A stretch of 64,000 bases of DNA, taken from Caenimonas soli. GTDB taxonomy: Bacteria > Pseudomonadota > Gammaproteobacteria > Burkholderiales > Burkholderiaceae_C. Under the pieces are notes generated by a model. It did no database searches. It was not told where the DNA came from and saw nothing but the letters and a program-made list of their open reading frames with translations. Position 1 is the first letter of the stretch. Each line of letters opens with the position of its first letter. Shown here one piece after another: positions 7,980 to 15,206 of the stretch. The DNA lies in NCBI RefSeq assembly GCF_013155545.1, contig NZ_JABJVV010000012.1, forward strand, positions 62,001 to 126,000, written 5' to 3'. Position numbers and translations under genes: made by a program.

Positions 7980-8486
7980 TCAGGCGTGCGGTGGCTGGAT
8001 CAGCCGCTCGATCGGGTAGTAGTTCTTGATGAACGGCGTCTTGATGACGATGTAGCTGAAGTACTTCTCGATGCCGATGTTCGCCTCCAGCAGCCCTTCG
8101 ATGATCTCCTGGTAGTGGTTCACCCCGCGCGTGATGAACTTCAGCAGGTAGTCGTAGCCGCCGGACACGAGATGGCACTCGACGATCTCGTCGATCGGCC
8201 GGATGCTGGTCTCGAACTTGACGAAGTCCTCGCGCTTGTGGTCCTGCAGCGTGACCTCGGTGAACACCAGCAGCGTGTCGCCCAGCTTCTCGAGGCGGAT
8301 CTGCGCGCCGTAGCCGGCAATGTAGCCGGCCTGCTCCAGGCGCTTCACCCGAACGAGACAAGGGCTGGGAGACAGTCCCACCGCATCGGCGATCTCCACA
8401 TTCGTGGCCCGACCGTTCTTCTGCAGGTGGCACAGGATCCGCAGGTCGAGGCGGTCGAGCTTGGGGTTGCCGGTAGAGGTATTCAT
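7980..8486 (-). CDS. Lrp/AsnC-family transcriptional regulator
   Basis: 168 residues: N-terminal winged HTH (LDRLDLRILCHLQKNGRATNVEIADAVGLS, then CLVRVKRLEQAGYI) followed by an AsnC/RAM ligand-binding domain (GDTLLVFTEVTL, VECHLVSGGYDYLLK). These are feast/famine-type regulators that bind amino acids as octamers. The divergent or downstream target is not obvious; it lies between the AraC-M20 pair and the ghrA-GNAT pair, all on the same strand. It is a paralogue of the regulator at 37527-38036, with the same SPSPCLVR / SQSPCLVR recognition segment. Confidence 0.9.
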   Translation of the reverse strand: MNTSTGNPKLDRLDLRILCHLQKNGRATNVEIADAVGLSPSPCLVRVKRLEQAGYIAGYGAQIRLEKLGDTLLVFTEVTLQDHKREDFVKFETSIRPIDEIVECHLVSGGYDYLLKFITRGVNHYQEIIEGLLEANIGIEKYFSYIVIKTPFIKNYYPIERLIQPPHA

Positions 8487-8553
8487 CTGCGCCCGTTGTA
8501 TGCAACATCCAACCCTTAGTCAAGCTATCGCGGCGATTGACGCCGCCTTGGCC

Positions 8554-9480
8554 TCAGTAGCCCTGCGAGCGGTCGACCACGCCTTCGAGCGGCAAGCCCG
8601 CAGCGTGGCGGCGCAGGTTGTCCAGCAGTGCCTGCGCGGCTGTCTCGGCCTGGGTGGCGCTGGCGACGTGCGGCGTGAGCCAGATGCCCGGATGGTCCCA
8701 GAAGGGATGGCCCGGCAGCAGCGGCTCGGGTTCACAAACGTCGAGGATGGCGGCCGAGAGCTGGCCGCGCTCCAGGGCGTCCAGCAGATCGGGCTGCACC
8801 AGGTGGCCGCCGCGTCCCGCGTTGACCAGCGAAGCGCCCGGCGGCAGGGCGCCGAAAATGCGCCGGCCGAGGATACCGCGCGTCTCCGGCGTCAGCGGCA
8901 GCAGGCACACCAGGATGTCGGTACGGGCCAGGAAGTCACCCAGCTCCGCCTCGCCCGCGTAGCAGCGAATGCCGGGATCGTTGCGACGCGAGCGGCTCCA
9001 GCCGGCGCAGTCGAAGCCGAGCTGGCGCAGCTGCGCAAGCGCCGCGCGCCCCAGCGTGCCCATTCCCATCACGCCCACGCGGCGAGAGGAGGCCGGCCGC
9101 ACGGGATGTTCCTTCCACTCACCGCGTTGCTGCTGCCGCAGGTACTGCGGGATCCCGCGGTGCAGCGAAAGCACCGCCCAGCTCACGTACTCGCACATGC
9201 AGGCCGTCAGCCCGGGCTCCACCATGCGCACCACCTTCAGCCCGGGTGGCAGCGCGGAGAAATCGAACTGGTCCACGCCCGCGCCGACGGAGAACAGCAC
9301 CTCCAGGTTGGGAAAGGCCTGATCGAGCCGCGGCGGCGGCTCCCAGGCGGCCAGGAAGCGCACCTGCGTCGCGTCGGCGACCTCGGGCCAGATGCAAAAC
9401 GGCAACTCGGGCATCTTGCGCGCGAACTGTTCGGCCCACACCGCGCCCCGTCGCGTATCGCCTTTGTAAACGAAAGCCAT
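8554..9480 (-). CDS. ghrA: glyoxylate/hydroxypyruvate reductase A-type dehydrogenase
   Basis: NAD(P)H-dependent D-2-hydroxyacid dehydrogenase that reduces glyoxylate or hydroxypyruvate. 308 residues from the ATG at 9480 (MAFVYKGDTRRG). Seen: Rossmann motif VGVMGMGTLGRAA at about 137-149, catalytic Arg in VNAGRGGHLV, Glu in DVCEPEPL and His in WLTPHVASAT. The ending VDRSQGY matches the GhrA tail. The start lies 2 bp after the stop of the GNAT gene, so they form an operon. GhrA assignment rests on the short GhrA-like N-terminal domain and tail; other 2-oxoacids are possible. Confidence 0.85.
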   Translation of the reverse strand: MAFVYKGDTRRGAVWAEQFARKMPELPFCIWPEVADATQVRFLAAWEPPPRLDQAFPNLEVLFSVGAGVDQFDFSALPPGLKVVRMVEPGLTACMCEYVSWAVLSLHRGIPQYLRQQQRGEWKEHPVRPASSRRVGVMGMGTLGRAALAQLRQLGFDCAGWSRSRRNDPGIRCYAGEAELGDFLARTDILVCLLPLTPETRGILGRRIFGALPPGASLVNAGRGGHLVQPDLLDALERGQLSAAILDVCEPEPLLPGHPFWDHPGIWLTPHVASATQAETAAQALLDNLRRHAAGLPLEGVVDRSQGY

Positions 9481-9482
9481 GC

Positions 9483-10382
9483 TCAGCCCATCGCCTGGGC
9501 GACGAGCGCCCAGTAGCCGAGGGCCGGGCCGCGCTCCAGCGGGCCGTTGCGCACCATGGTCGTGACCGTGTCCACCCGGGGCAATCCCTGCGCTTCCAGC
9601 CATTCGGGCAAGCCGCTGGCGGCGTCCACGTCGATGCGCAGGAATTTTCCGGCGTAGCGGCTGCACCAGTGGCCGATGAGCGCCTGTGCGCTGGTGAGAT
9701 CGGGCGCCACGACAGGACCGATGGCATGGCCGCGCCCGAAGCGCCGCACGATGGAAAAACCCACAGCCTCGCCGCCGCGTGCCAGCACCACCGTTTCGCC
9801 TTCGGCCAGCAACTGGTGCAACATGGCTTCGCGCGGCATGCCGGCGGAACGGGCATCCAGGGCGACGAGTGTCTTTGCGTCGTTGCGACCCAGCGGGCGC
9901 AGCCGCTCGCCCGGCGCCAACGCCACCAGTTGCGCCGGCGCAGCCAGGCCCTGGTGCTGCCGGACCTCGCCCACGATCTCGAAGCCCATCCGTTCATACA
10001 GGCCGCGTCCTTCGGCCGTGGCGTGCAGCAGCACGGTGCGGTCTTCAATCCCCGCCATCACCGCGTGCATGAGGTGCTGGCCGATGCGCTGCCCCTGCAT
10101 TCGCGGCGAGACCATCACATGGCCGACCGTCGCGTGCTGCTTGCCCCAGGGCCAATGCAGCGCGGTGCCTACCAGTTGGCCGTCGCGCAGCGCCGCCACG
10201 CCCTGGCCATGCGCCAGGCTGAACTGCCAATCCTCCAGGCGGTGAGGCCACTGGAACTCGCGTGACAGCGCTTGCGCTGCCTCCAGGTCGTCCGCCTTCA
10301 GCCGGCGAAGCGTCACGCCGTCGGGCAGTGGGCGGCCCACCGCGGCAAGCGCCGCTTGAGGAATGAGCACGTGTTCGGACAT
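9483..10382 (-). CDS. GNAT-family N-acetyltransferase, two-domain
   Basis: 299 residues. The N-terminal GNAT domain (VTLRRLKADDLEAAQALSRE, acetyl-CoA loop VSPRMQGQRIGQHLM at about 92-106, YERMGFEIVGEV) is followed by a second degenerate domain of the YitH/acetyltransf_18 type (LRPLGRNDAKTLVALDARSAG to the end). Substrate unknown. It opens a ghrA operon (2-bp spacing) and is divergent from the HAD-II gene at 10624 across a 241-bp promoter region. A decayed copy of the same gene family, with an internal deletion, is present at 45275-45513. Confidence 0.85.
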   Translation of the reverse strand: MSEHVLIPQAALAAVGRPLPDGVTLRRLKADDLEAAQALSREFQWPHRLEDWQFSLAHGQGVAALRDGQLVGTALHWPWGKQHATVGHVMVSPRMQGQRIGQHLMHAVMAGIEDRTVLLHATAEGRGLYERMGFEIVGEVRQHQGLAAPAQLVALAPGERLRPLGRNDAKTLVALDARSAGMPREAMLHQLLAEGETVVLARGGEAVGFSIVRRFGRGHAIGPVVAPDLTSAQALIGHWCSRYAGKFLRIDVDAASGLPEWLEAQGLPRVDTVTTMVRNGPLERGPALGYWALVAQAMG

Positions 10383-10623
10383 GGAGTTATCCCTTCAATA
10401 CTTCACCGGTGACAGATCAGTTGTGATGATGCGCGGTGCGGCGGGATGGCGGCTTGTACGAATTTGGCGTGGGCGAGGCGCGGGCGAAGAACGGCACAAA
10501 GCGCCTGCGCGCCCCCTCACATCCGGAAGATGCTGCGCGCGCGCGCTGCAGAACCGCAACATCTGCGGCGCCGCTTGCCTAGCATTGACTCTACTTGCCA
10601 CCCCATCCACCAGCGAGACAACC

Positions 10624-11292
10624 ATGATCTTCAAACCCAAGTACATCACCTTCGACTGCTACGGTACCCTCACCAACTTCCGCATCCACGATATGCCGAA
10701 ACAGCTCTACGGCGACCAGTTGGCCGGTGAGCGGCTGCAGCAGTTCGTGAAGGACTTCACCGCCTATCGTCTGGACGAAGTCATGGGCGACTGGAAACCT
10801 TACGACCAGATCCTCAAGTCGGCCCTGCGGCGCACCTGCAAGCGCCATGGCATCGCCTACCGCGACGAGGATGGGCAGAAGTGCTACGACGCCGTCCCGA
10901 CCTGGGGCCCGCACGCCGACGTGCCTGAGGCGCTCACGCGCGTGGGCAACAAGATCCCGCTGGTGATCCTGTCCAACGCCATGAACGAGCAGATCATGTT
11001 CAACGTGCGCAAGCTGGAGGCGCCGTTCCACAAGGTTTACACGGCGCAGGACGCCGGCGCCTACAAGCCGCGCCTGCAGGCGTTCGAGTACATGCTGGAC
11101 CAGCTCGGCTGCGCGCCGGAGGACATCCTGCACGTGTCCTCCAGCCCGCGCTACGACCTGATGTCGGCGCACGACCTGGGCATCAAGAACAAGGTGTTCG
11201 TCAATCGCAACCACGAGCCGAAGCCCAACGAGGCGTACACGCACGTGGAGATCCGCGACATCAGTGGGCTGCCGGGGTTGGTGGGCCTATAA
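10624..11292 (+). CDS. HAD-superfamily hydrolase, haloacid dehalogenase type II-like
   Basis: 222 residues from ATG 10624. Motif I FDCYGTL with the nucleophile Asp11, Arg49 in FTAYRLDEV (the position of the halide-side Arg in L-2-haloacid dehalogenases), motif II LSNAM at 116-120, motif III Lys148 in GAYKPR, and motif IV SSSPRYD at 172-178. The last differs from the SSNAWD of true dehalogenases (the Asn that helps activate water is not aligned), so dehalogenation is not assured. Close paralogues sit at 32498 and 40455, each near flavoenzyme, SBP or aminotransferase genes. Monocistronic, with a strong terminator after it. Confidence 0.85.
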   Translation: MIFKPKYITFDCYGTLTNFRIHDMPKQLYGDQLAGERLQQFVKDFTAYRLDEVMGDWKPYDQILKSALRRTCKRHGIAYRDEDGQKCYDAVPTWGPHADVPEALTRVGNKIPLVILSNAMNEQIMFNVRKLEAPFHKVYTAQDAGAYKPRLQAFEYMLDQLGCAPEDILHVSSSPRYDLMSAHDLGIKNKVFVNRNHEPKPNEAYTHVEIRDISGLPGLVGL

Positions 11293-11301
11293 GGGCAGAG
11301 C

Positions 11302-11333
11302 AAAAAAAGCGGGCGCGAGGCGCCCGCTTTTTT
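11302..11333. terminator. strong bidirectional Rho-independent terminator
   Basis: Stem GCGGGCGC (11309-11316), loop GAG, stem GCGCCCGC (11320-11327), followed by six T and preceded by seven A. It sits between the convergent HAD-II gene (ends 11292) and the dehydrogenase gene (ends 11347), so it serves both. Confidence 0.92.
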
Positions 11334-11346
11334 GTACGCGCCGCGC

Positions 11347-12462
11347 TCAGGCGACCAGGCTGGCGACCGCCTTTCCCGTCTCGACGGTGGTCGCGCTGCC
11401 TCCCAGGTCGCGCGTGCGCGGCCCTTCGCGCAGGACCTGCTCGATCGCCCTGAGGATCGCGTCGTGCGCCTCGGGGTAGCCGAGAAACTGCAGCATCAAC
11501 GCCCCCGACCAGATCATTGCGATCGGGTTGGCGATGCCCTGGCCGTAGATGTCCGGCGCGGAGCCATGGACTGGTTCGAACAGGGAAGGGAATTTCCGTT
11601 CCGGGTTCAGGTTGGCCGAAGGCGCGATGCCGATCGTGCCGGTGCAGGCCGGGCCGAGGTCGGACAGGATGTCGCCGAAGAGGTTCGATGCGACGACCAC
11701 GTCAAAGCGCTGCGGCTGCAGCACGAAGCGTGCGCACAGGATGTCGATGTGCTGCTTGTCGTGCCGCACCTCCGGGAATTGCGCCGCCATCTGATCAGCG
11801 CGCTCGTCCCACCACGGCATGCTGATGGCGATGCCGTTGCTCTTTGTCGCTACCGTCACTTGCTTGCGCGTGCGCGACTGCGCCAGCTCGAAGGCATAGC
11901 GCAGCACACGGTCCGCGCCGTGGCGGGTGAACACCGACTCCTGGATCACCATCTCACGCTCGGTGCCCTCGAAGATGCGGCCGCCCAGATTGGTATATTC
12001 ACCCTCGGTGTTCTCGCGGACGACGAAGAAGTCGATGTCGCCGGGCTTGCGTCCGGCGAGGGGGCAGGGCACGCCCTCGAAAAGGCGCACCGGCCGCAAG
12101 TTGACGTACTGGTCGAACTCGCGGCGGAACTTCAGCAAGGAGCCCCACAATGAAACGTGGTCGGGCACCGTGTCCGGCCAGCCCGCGGCGCCGAAGTAGA
12201 TTGCGTCGCAGTCCGCCAGCTGGGACTTCCAGTCGGCGGGCATCATCGTGCCGTGCGACTGGTAGTAATCGCAGCTGGCCCATTCGATGTGCCGCCAGAC
12301 GAGCTCGATGCCGAAGCGCCGCGCGGCTGCCTCCAGTACGCGGAGGCCCTCGGGCATGACCTCCTTGCCGATGCCGTCGCCGGGGATGACGGCGATGGTG
12401 TGCCTGCGCAACGGAGAGGGAGAGGGGGAGAGGAAGGCCGAGCCGCGTGTGTTGGAAATCAT
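11347..12462 (-). CDS. tartrate dehydrogenase/decarboxylase or D-malate dehydrogenase family protein
   Basis: 371 residues of the isocitrate/isopropylmalate dehydrogenase fold, NAD- and divalent-metal-dependent oxidative decarboxylation of a beta-hydroxyacid. Seen: TIAVIPGDGIGKEVMPEG near residue 22, SLWGSLLKFRREFDQYVNLR (typical of the TtuC/DmlA group), FFVVRENTEGEYTNLGG, the metal-binding VVASNLFGDILSD and the nucleotide loop FEPVHGSAPDIYGQGIANP. The group acts on tartrate, D-malate or isopropylmalate analogues; leuB itself is less likely because of the DmlA-type N-terminal half. The first 18 residues (Ser/Pro rich) may be non-native, with an internal start possible. It is transcribed downstream of the HAD gene at 12565. 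Confidence 0.88.
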   Translation of the reverse strand: MISNTRGSAFLSPSPSPLRRHTIAVIPGDGIGKEVMPEGLRVLEAAARRFGIELVWRHIEWASCDYYQSHGTMMPADWKSQLADCDAIYFGAAGWPDTVPDHVSLWGSLLKFRREFDQYVNLRPVRLFEGVPCPLAGRKPGDIDFFVVRENTEGEYTNLGGRIFEGTEREMVIQESVFTRHGADRVLRYAFELAQSRTRKQVTVATKSNGIAISMPWWDERADQMAAQFPEVRHDKQHIDILCARFVLQPQRFDVVVASNLFGDILSDLGPACTGTIGIAPSANLNPERKFPSLFEPVHGSAPDIYGQGIANPIAMIWSGALMLQFLGYPEAHDAILRAIEQVLREGPRTRDLGGSATTVETGKAVASLVA

Positions 12463-12516
12463 GGGACTAGCTTAGGCGCAGGCGGCCGAAGATGACGCCG
12501 TCGTGCCGGCCCGCAT

Positions 12517-12529
12517 CCGCATTCCATGG
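12517..12529 (+). repeat. 13-bp direct repeat flanking a HAD gene, copy 1
   Basis: CCGCATTCCATGG, identical to 13400-13412; the match continues imperfectly for about 9 bp. It lies just beyond the stop codon of the HAD gene. Confidence 0.4.
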
Positions 12530-12564
12530 TGTTCTTGCAGCAGACAAAAGCCTCTCGTGCTGCC

Positions 12565-13320
12565 TTACGCGAGATCCATTGCCAGGCACTCGGGAAAGAG
12601 CGGCAGGACGTGGCGTTGTTGCTGCTCCAGGACCTCGGCGTCGACCGCGTCAGCGAGCTCGCGCACGCAGGTGAAGTGCCAGTCGGGCTTGACTGGCTTG
12701 GCCGTAGGCCGGCCGGCGCCCGTGCCCTCCCGGCCCGCATGCCGATCGATCCAGCAGGTTCGCCAGCCCAGCGCCTGGGCAATGCGGATGTCGTGGAACT
12801 GGCTTTGGCCCACGTGTAGTGTCTCGGCTCGTTGGATGCCGTGGCGCGCCAGCATGTCCTTGAGCCAGACGAAGTACCGGGGATCCGGCTTCTCGCGCCG
12901 CGCGTCATCCCAGGTCACCGTCCAGTCGAACGGCATTTCCAGCGCGCGCTCGAAATGGGTCATGGCCCAGCGCTGGGCGTTGGTGGCCGCTACCAGCCGG
13001 AAGTGCTTCCTCAGGCGACCGAGCGCGACCACCGAATCGCCGAAGGCCGGCCACTGCAGGGCCGATGCGCGGAATGCGACGGCGGCTTGCTGGGGCAGGC
13101 CGAACTGGCGCGCCAGCTCGCTCCAGACGCGTTCGAGATCGTCGGGAAAGGGCCGTGCGAGCGGCGATGCGCGTGCTTCGCGGTAGGCGAGCAAGAACTC
13201 GCTGTCTCGAACGCGCGCCTGCGGATCGGTCTCATGCAGGAAGTCGAGCACGCCGCGCTCGAAATCGATCAGCGTGCCGACGACGTCGAACGTGATCGCT
13301 TTGAATTGCAGCAGGGACAT
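12565..13320 (-). CDS. HAD-superfamily hydrolase (divergent type II-like)
   Basis: 251 residues. Motif I is TFDVVGTLIDF (the Tyr/Phe of the type II dehalogenases replaced by Val), motif II AATNAQRWA, motif III REKPDPRYF, motif IV HVGQSQFHDIRIAQALG. It is clearly more distant from the three HAD-II paralogues in this window and more phosphatase-like. The C-terminus has an extra 50-residue tail (AGREGTGAGRPTAKPVKPDW onward). It is divergent from the cupin-flavoenzyme-SBP operon starting at 13523 and may be coregulated with it. Substrate unknown. Confidence 0.8.
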   Translation of the reverse strand: MSLLQFKAITFDVVGTLIDFERGVLDFLHETDPQARVRDSEFLLAYREARASPLARPFPDDLERVWSELARQFGLPQQAAVAFRASALQWPAFGDSVVALGRLRKHFRLVAATNAQRWAMTHFERALEMPFDWTVTWDDARREKPDPRYFVWLKDMLARHGIQRAETLHVGQSQFHDIRIAQALGWRTCWIDRHAGREGTGAGRPTAKPVKPDWHFTCVRELADAVDAEVLEQQQRHVLPLFPECLAMDLA

Positions 13321-13399
13321 GGCAGCACCTCATAGGGCGTGAACATGATTCAGATTAGGTCAGGGTGGCGGCCTTTGACGCCGTTGCGCGGCCCCGCCG

Positions 13400-13412
13400 C
13401 CGCATTCCATGG
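13400..13412 (+). repeat. 13-bp direct repeat flanking a HAD gene, copy 2
   Basis: CCGCATTCCATGG, in the divergent promoter region between the HAD gene (start 13320) and the cupin gene (start 13523). It contains the palindrome CCATGG. Confidence 0.4.
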
Positions 13413-13447
13413 CGTTGTCGCGTGGCGTGCAGCATGTCGTGCGGGAT

Positions 13448-13494
13448 GACAAATCCGTCCAATCGACCCAAACGCGACGCTGCTAACTTCGCGC
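13448..13494 (+). promoter_or_regulatory. bipartite upstream motif shared with the bicupin gene (copy 1)
   Basis: GACAAATCCGTCCAATCG at 13448-13465, a 16-nt spacer, then GCTAACTTCGCGC at 13482-13494. The same two boxes with the same spacing occur at 44457-44503 before another cupin gene. The 16-nt gap and the TAACTT core in box 2 would suit a promoter; conservation of the flanks suggests that a regulator site overlaps it. Confidence 0.6.
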
Positions 13495-13522
13495 TCAAAT
13501 TCAATCGCGAAAGGACCCGCAG

Positions 13523-13882
13523 ATGAGCAACCTCACCTTCTTCAAATTCGACGACCTCGGCCCCGGCCGCGAGAGCGGCCCCTTGCCCGAGAAGCTCATC
13601 GCCGGCGATCCGCGCTTCACGAACTGGGACGTGGAGCAGTCGCCGGACGGCAAGGTGCGCACCGGCGTGTGGGAGACCACGCCCGGCACGATCCGCTCGA
13701 TCAAGGGCGGCGTCTGGGAGTTCTGCCACATCCTCTCCGGCGTGTCGGAGCTGATCGAAGACGGCAAGGAGCCCATCCGCGTGCAGGCCGGCGACACCTT
13801 TGTGATGAAGCCGGACTACGTCGGCAAGTGGCGCTGCATCGAGACCACGCGCAAGATCTGGATCATCTACGGCAGCGCGTGA
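13523..13882 (+). CDS. small DUF861-type cupin protein
   Basis: 119 residues, a single cupin barrel of the ureidoglycine-aminohydrolase-like DUF861 group (VRTGVWETTPGTIRSIKGGVWEFCHILSGVSELIED, then GDTFVMKPDYVGKWRCIETTRKIW). The usual cupin metal histidines are mostly absent: motif 1 has E/C in WEFCHILSG with one His. Enzyme or sugar/amine-binding role unknown. It has a good ribosome-binding site (AAAGGA) and is first in an operon, 5 bp before the flavoenzyme. Paralogous to the 16763 cupin and to the C-terminal half of the 44547 bicupin. Confidence 0.85.
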   Translation: MSNLTFFKFDDLGPGRESGPLPEKLIAGDPRFTNWDVEQSPDGKVRTGVWETTPGTIRSIKGGVWEFCHILSGVSELIEDGKEPIRVQAGDTFVMKPDYVGKWRCIETTRKIWIIYGSA

Positions 13883-13887
13883 GCCCC

Positions 13888-15171
13888 ATGAAGCTCGAAT
13901 CGTTCTGGACCGACACCACCCCCGCCTTCGAAGGCCGCACCGACGCGTTGCCCGCCAAGGCCGACGTGGTGGTGGTCGGCGGCGGCTTCACCGGCCTGTC
14001 GGCCGCCCGCACGCTGGCGCTGCGCGGCGCTAGCGTCGTGGTGTTGGAGGCGGGCGCGGTCGCCGCCGAGGCGTCCGGGCGCAACGGCGGCCACGTGAAC
14101 AATGGCCTGGCGGTGGACTACGCCACCGTCGCGGCGCGCGTCGGTCCCGAGCGCGCGGCCGCCTGGTACCGTGCGTACGACGACGCGGTGGACACCGTGG
14201 AACGCATCGTGCGCGAGGAGGCGATCCAATGTGACTTCCATCGCCGCGGCAAGCTCAAGCTCGCATCGCGGCCCGCGCACTACGACGCGTTGGTCATGGG
14301 CTTCGAGCGGTTGCGCCGCGAAGCGGACCCGCAGGTCGAGCTGATCTCGCCGCAGCGCATTCGTGATGAGATTAGCTGCGACCGTTTCGCGGGCGGCCTG
14401 CTGTTCAAGAAGAGCGCCCAGATGCACATGGGGCAGTTCGGCCGTGGGCTGGCGGAAGCGGCAGCGCGGCGCGGCGCGCAGATTTACGACCATACGCAGG
14501 TGGAGCGGCTGGAGCGGCTGCACGGTCACGCGCACCGCGTGCACACCCGGCGCGGCGCCATCGATGCGGACCAGGTGCTGCTGGCCACCGGCGCGACGCG
14601 CCTGGGCGCTTACTCCAGCTTCTCCTTCTGGCGGCGCCGCATCGTGCCGATCGGCAGCTTCATCATCGTGACCGAGCCGCTCGATCCCAACGCCTTGCAG
14701 GCCCTGCTGCCGCAGCGCCGCACCTACACCACCACCGACACGCTGCACAACTACTTCCGCATCACGCCCGACCACCGGTTGGTGTTCGGTGGACGTGCGC
14801 GCTTCGCCCTGTCCAGCCCGCGCTCGGACGCCAAGAGCGGCGAGGTGCTGCGCGAGCAGTTGGTGGCGATGTTCCCGCAGTTGCGCGACGTGCGCATCGA
14901 CTACTGCTGGGGCGGCATCGTGGACATGACGCAGGACCGCTTGCCGCATGCCGGCGAGAAGGATGGCCTGTTTTATTCCATGGGCTACAGCGGCCACGGC
15001 ACGCAGATGTCGGTGCACATGGGCGAGTGCATGGCCCGCGTTCTCGCGGGCGATGTCGCGGCCAATCCCTGGCGCGACAACCCCTGGCCCGCGATTCCCG
15101 GCCACTTCGGCCCGCCGTGGTTCCTACCGGCCGTCGGCCTGTACTACCAGGTGAAGAACAAGTTCGCCTGA
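13888..15171 (+). CDS. FAD-dependent amine/amino-acid oxidoreductase (DAO family, PuuB/OrdL-like)
   Basis: 427 residues from ATG 13888 (MKLESFWTDTTPAF). FAD-binding motif [21 protein letters not shown] at the N-terminus, then [12 protein letters not shown], which precedes the flavin-contact loop, and the C-terminal IDYCWGGIVDMTQDRLPHAG and YSMGYSGHGTQMS. This is the signature of PuuB-type oxidases that oxidise gamma-glutamylputrescine and other secondary or primary amines. It lies between a cupin and a peptide-type binding protein, so the imported compound is probably its substrate. The nearest relative in the window is 26812-28089; others at 36173 and 55943. Confidence 0.92.
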   Translation: MKLESFWTDTTPAFEGRTDALPAKADVVVVGGGFTGLSAARTLALRGASVVVLEAGAVAAEASGRNGGHVNNGLAVDYATVAARVGPERAAAWYRAYDDAVDTVERIVREEAIQCDFHRRGKLKLASRPAHYDALVMGFERLRREADPQVELISPQRIRDEISCDRFAGGLLFKKSAQMHMGQFGRGLAEAAARRGAQIYDHTQVERLERLHGHAHRVHTRRGAIDADQVLLATGATRLGAYSSFSFWRRRIVPIGSFIIVTEPLDPNALQALLPQRRTYTTTDTLHNYFRITPDHRLVFGGRARFALSSPRSDAKSGEVLREQLVAMFPQLRDVRIDYCWGGIVDMTQDRLPHAGEKDGLFYSMGYSGHGTQMSVHMGECMARVLAGDVAANPWRDNPWPAIPGHFGPPWFLPAVGLYYQVKNKFA

Positions 15172-15206
15172 GCCCTCTTTCCAACCCAAAAGCAAAACGG
15201 ACAACC

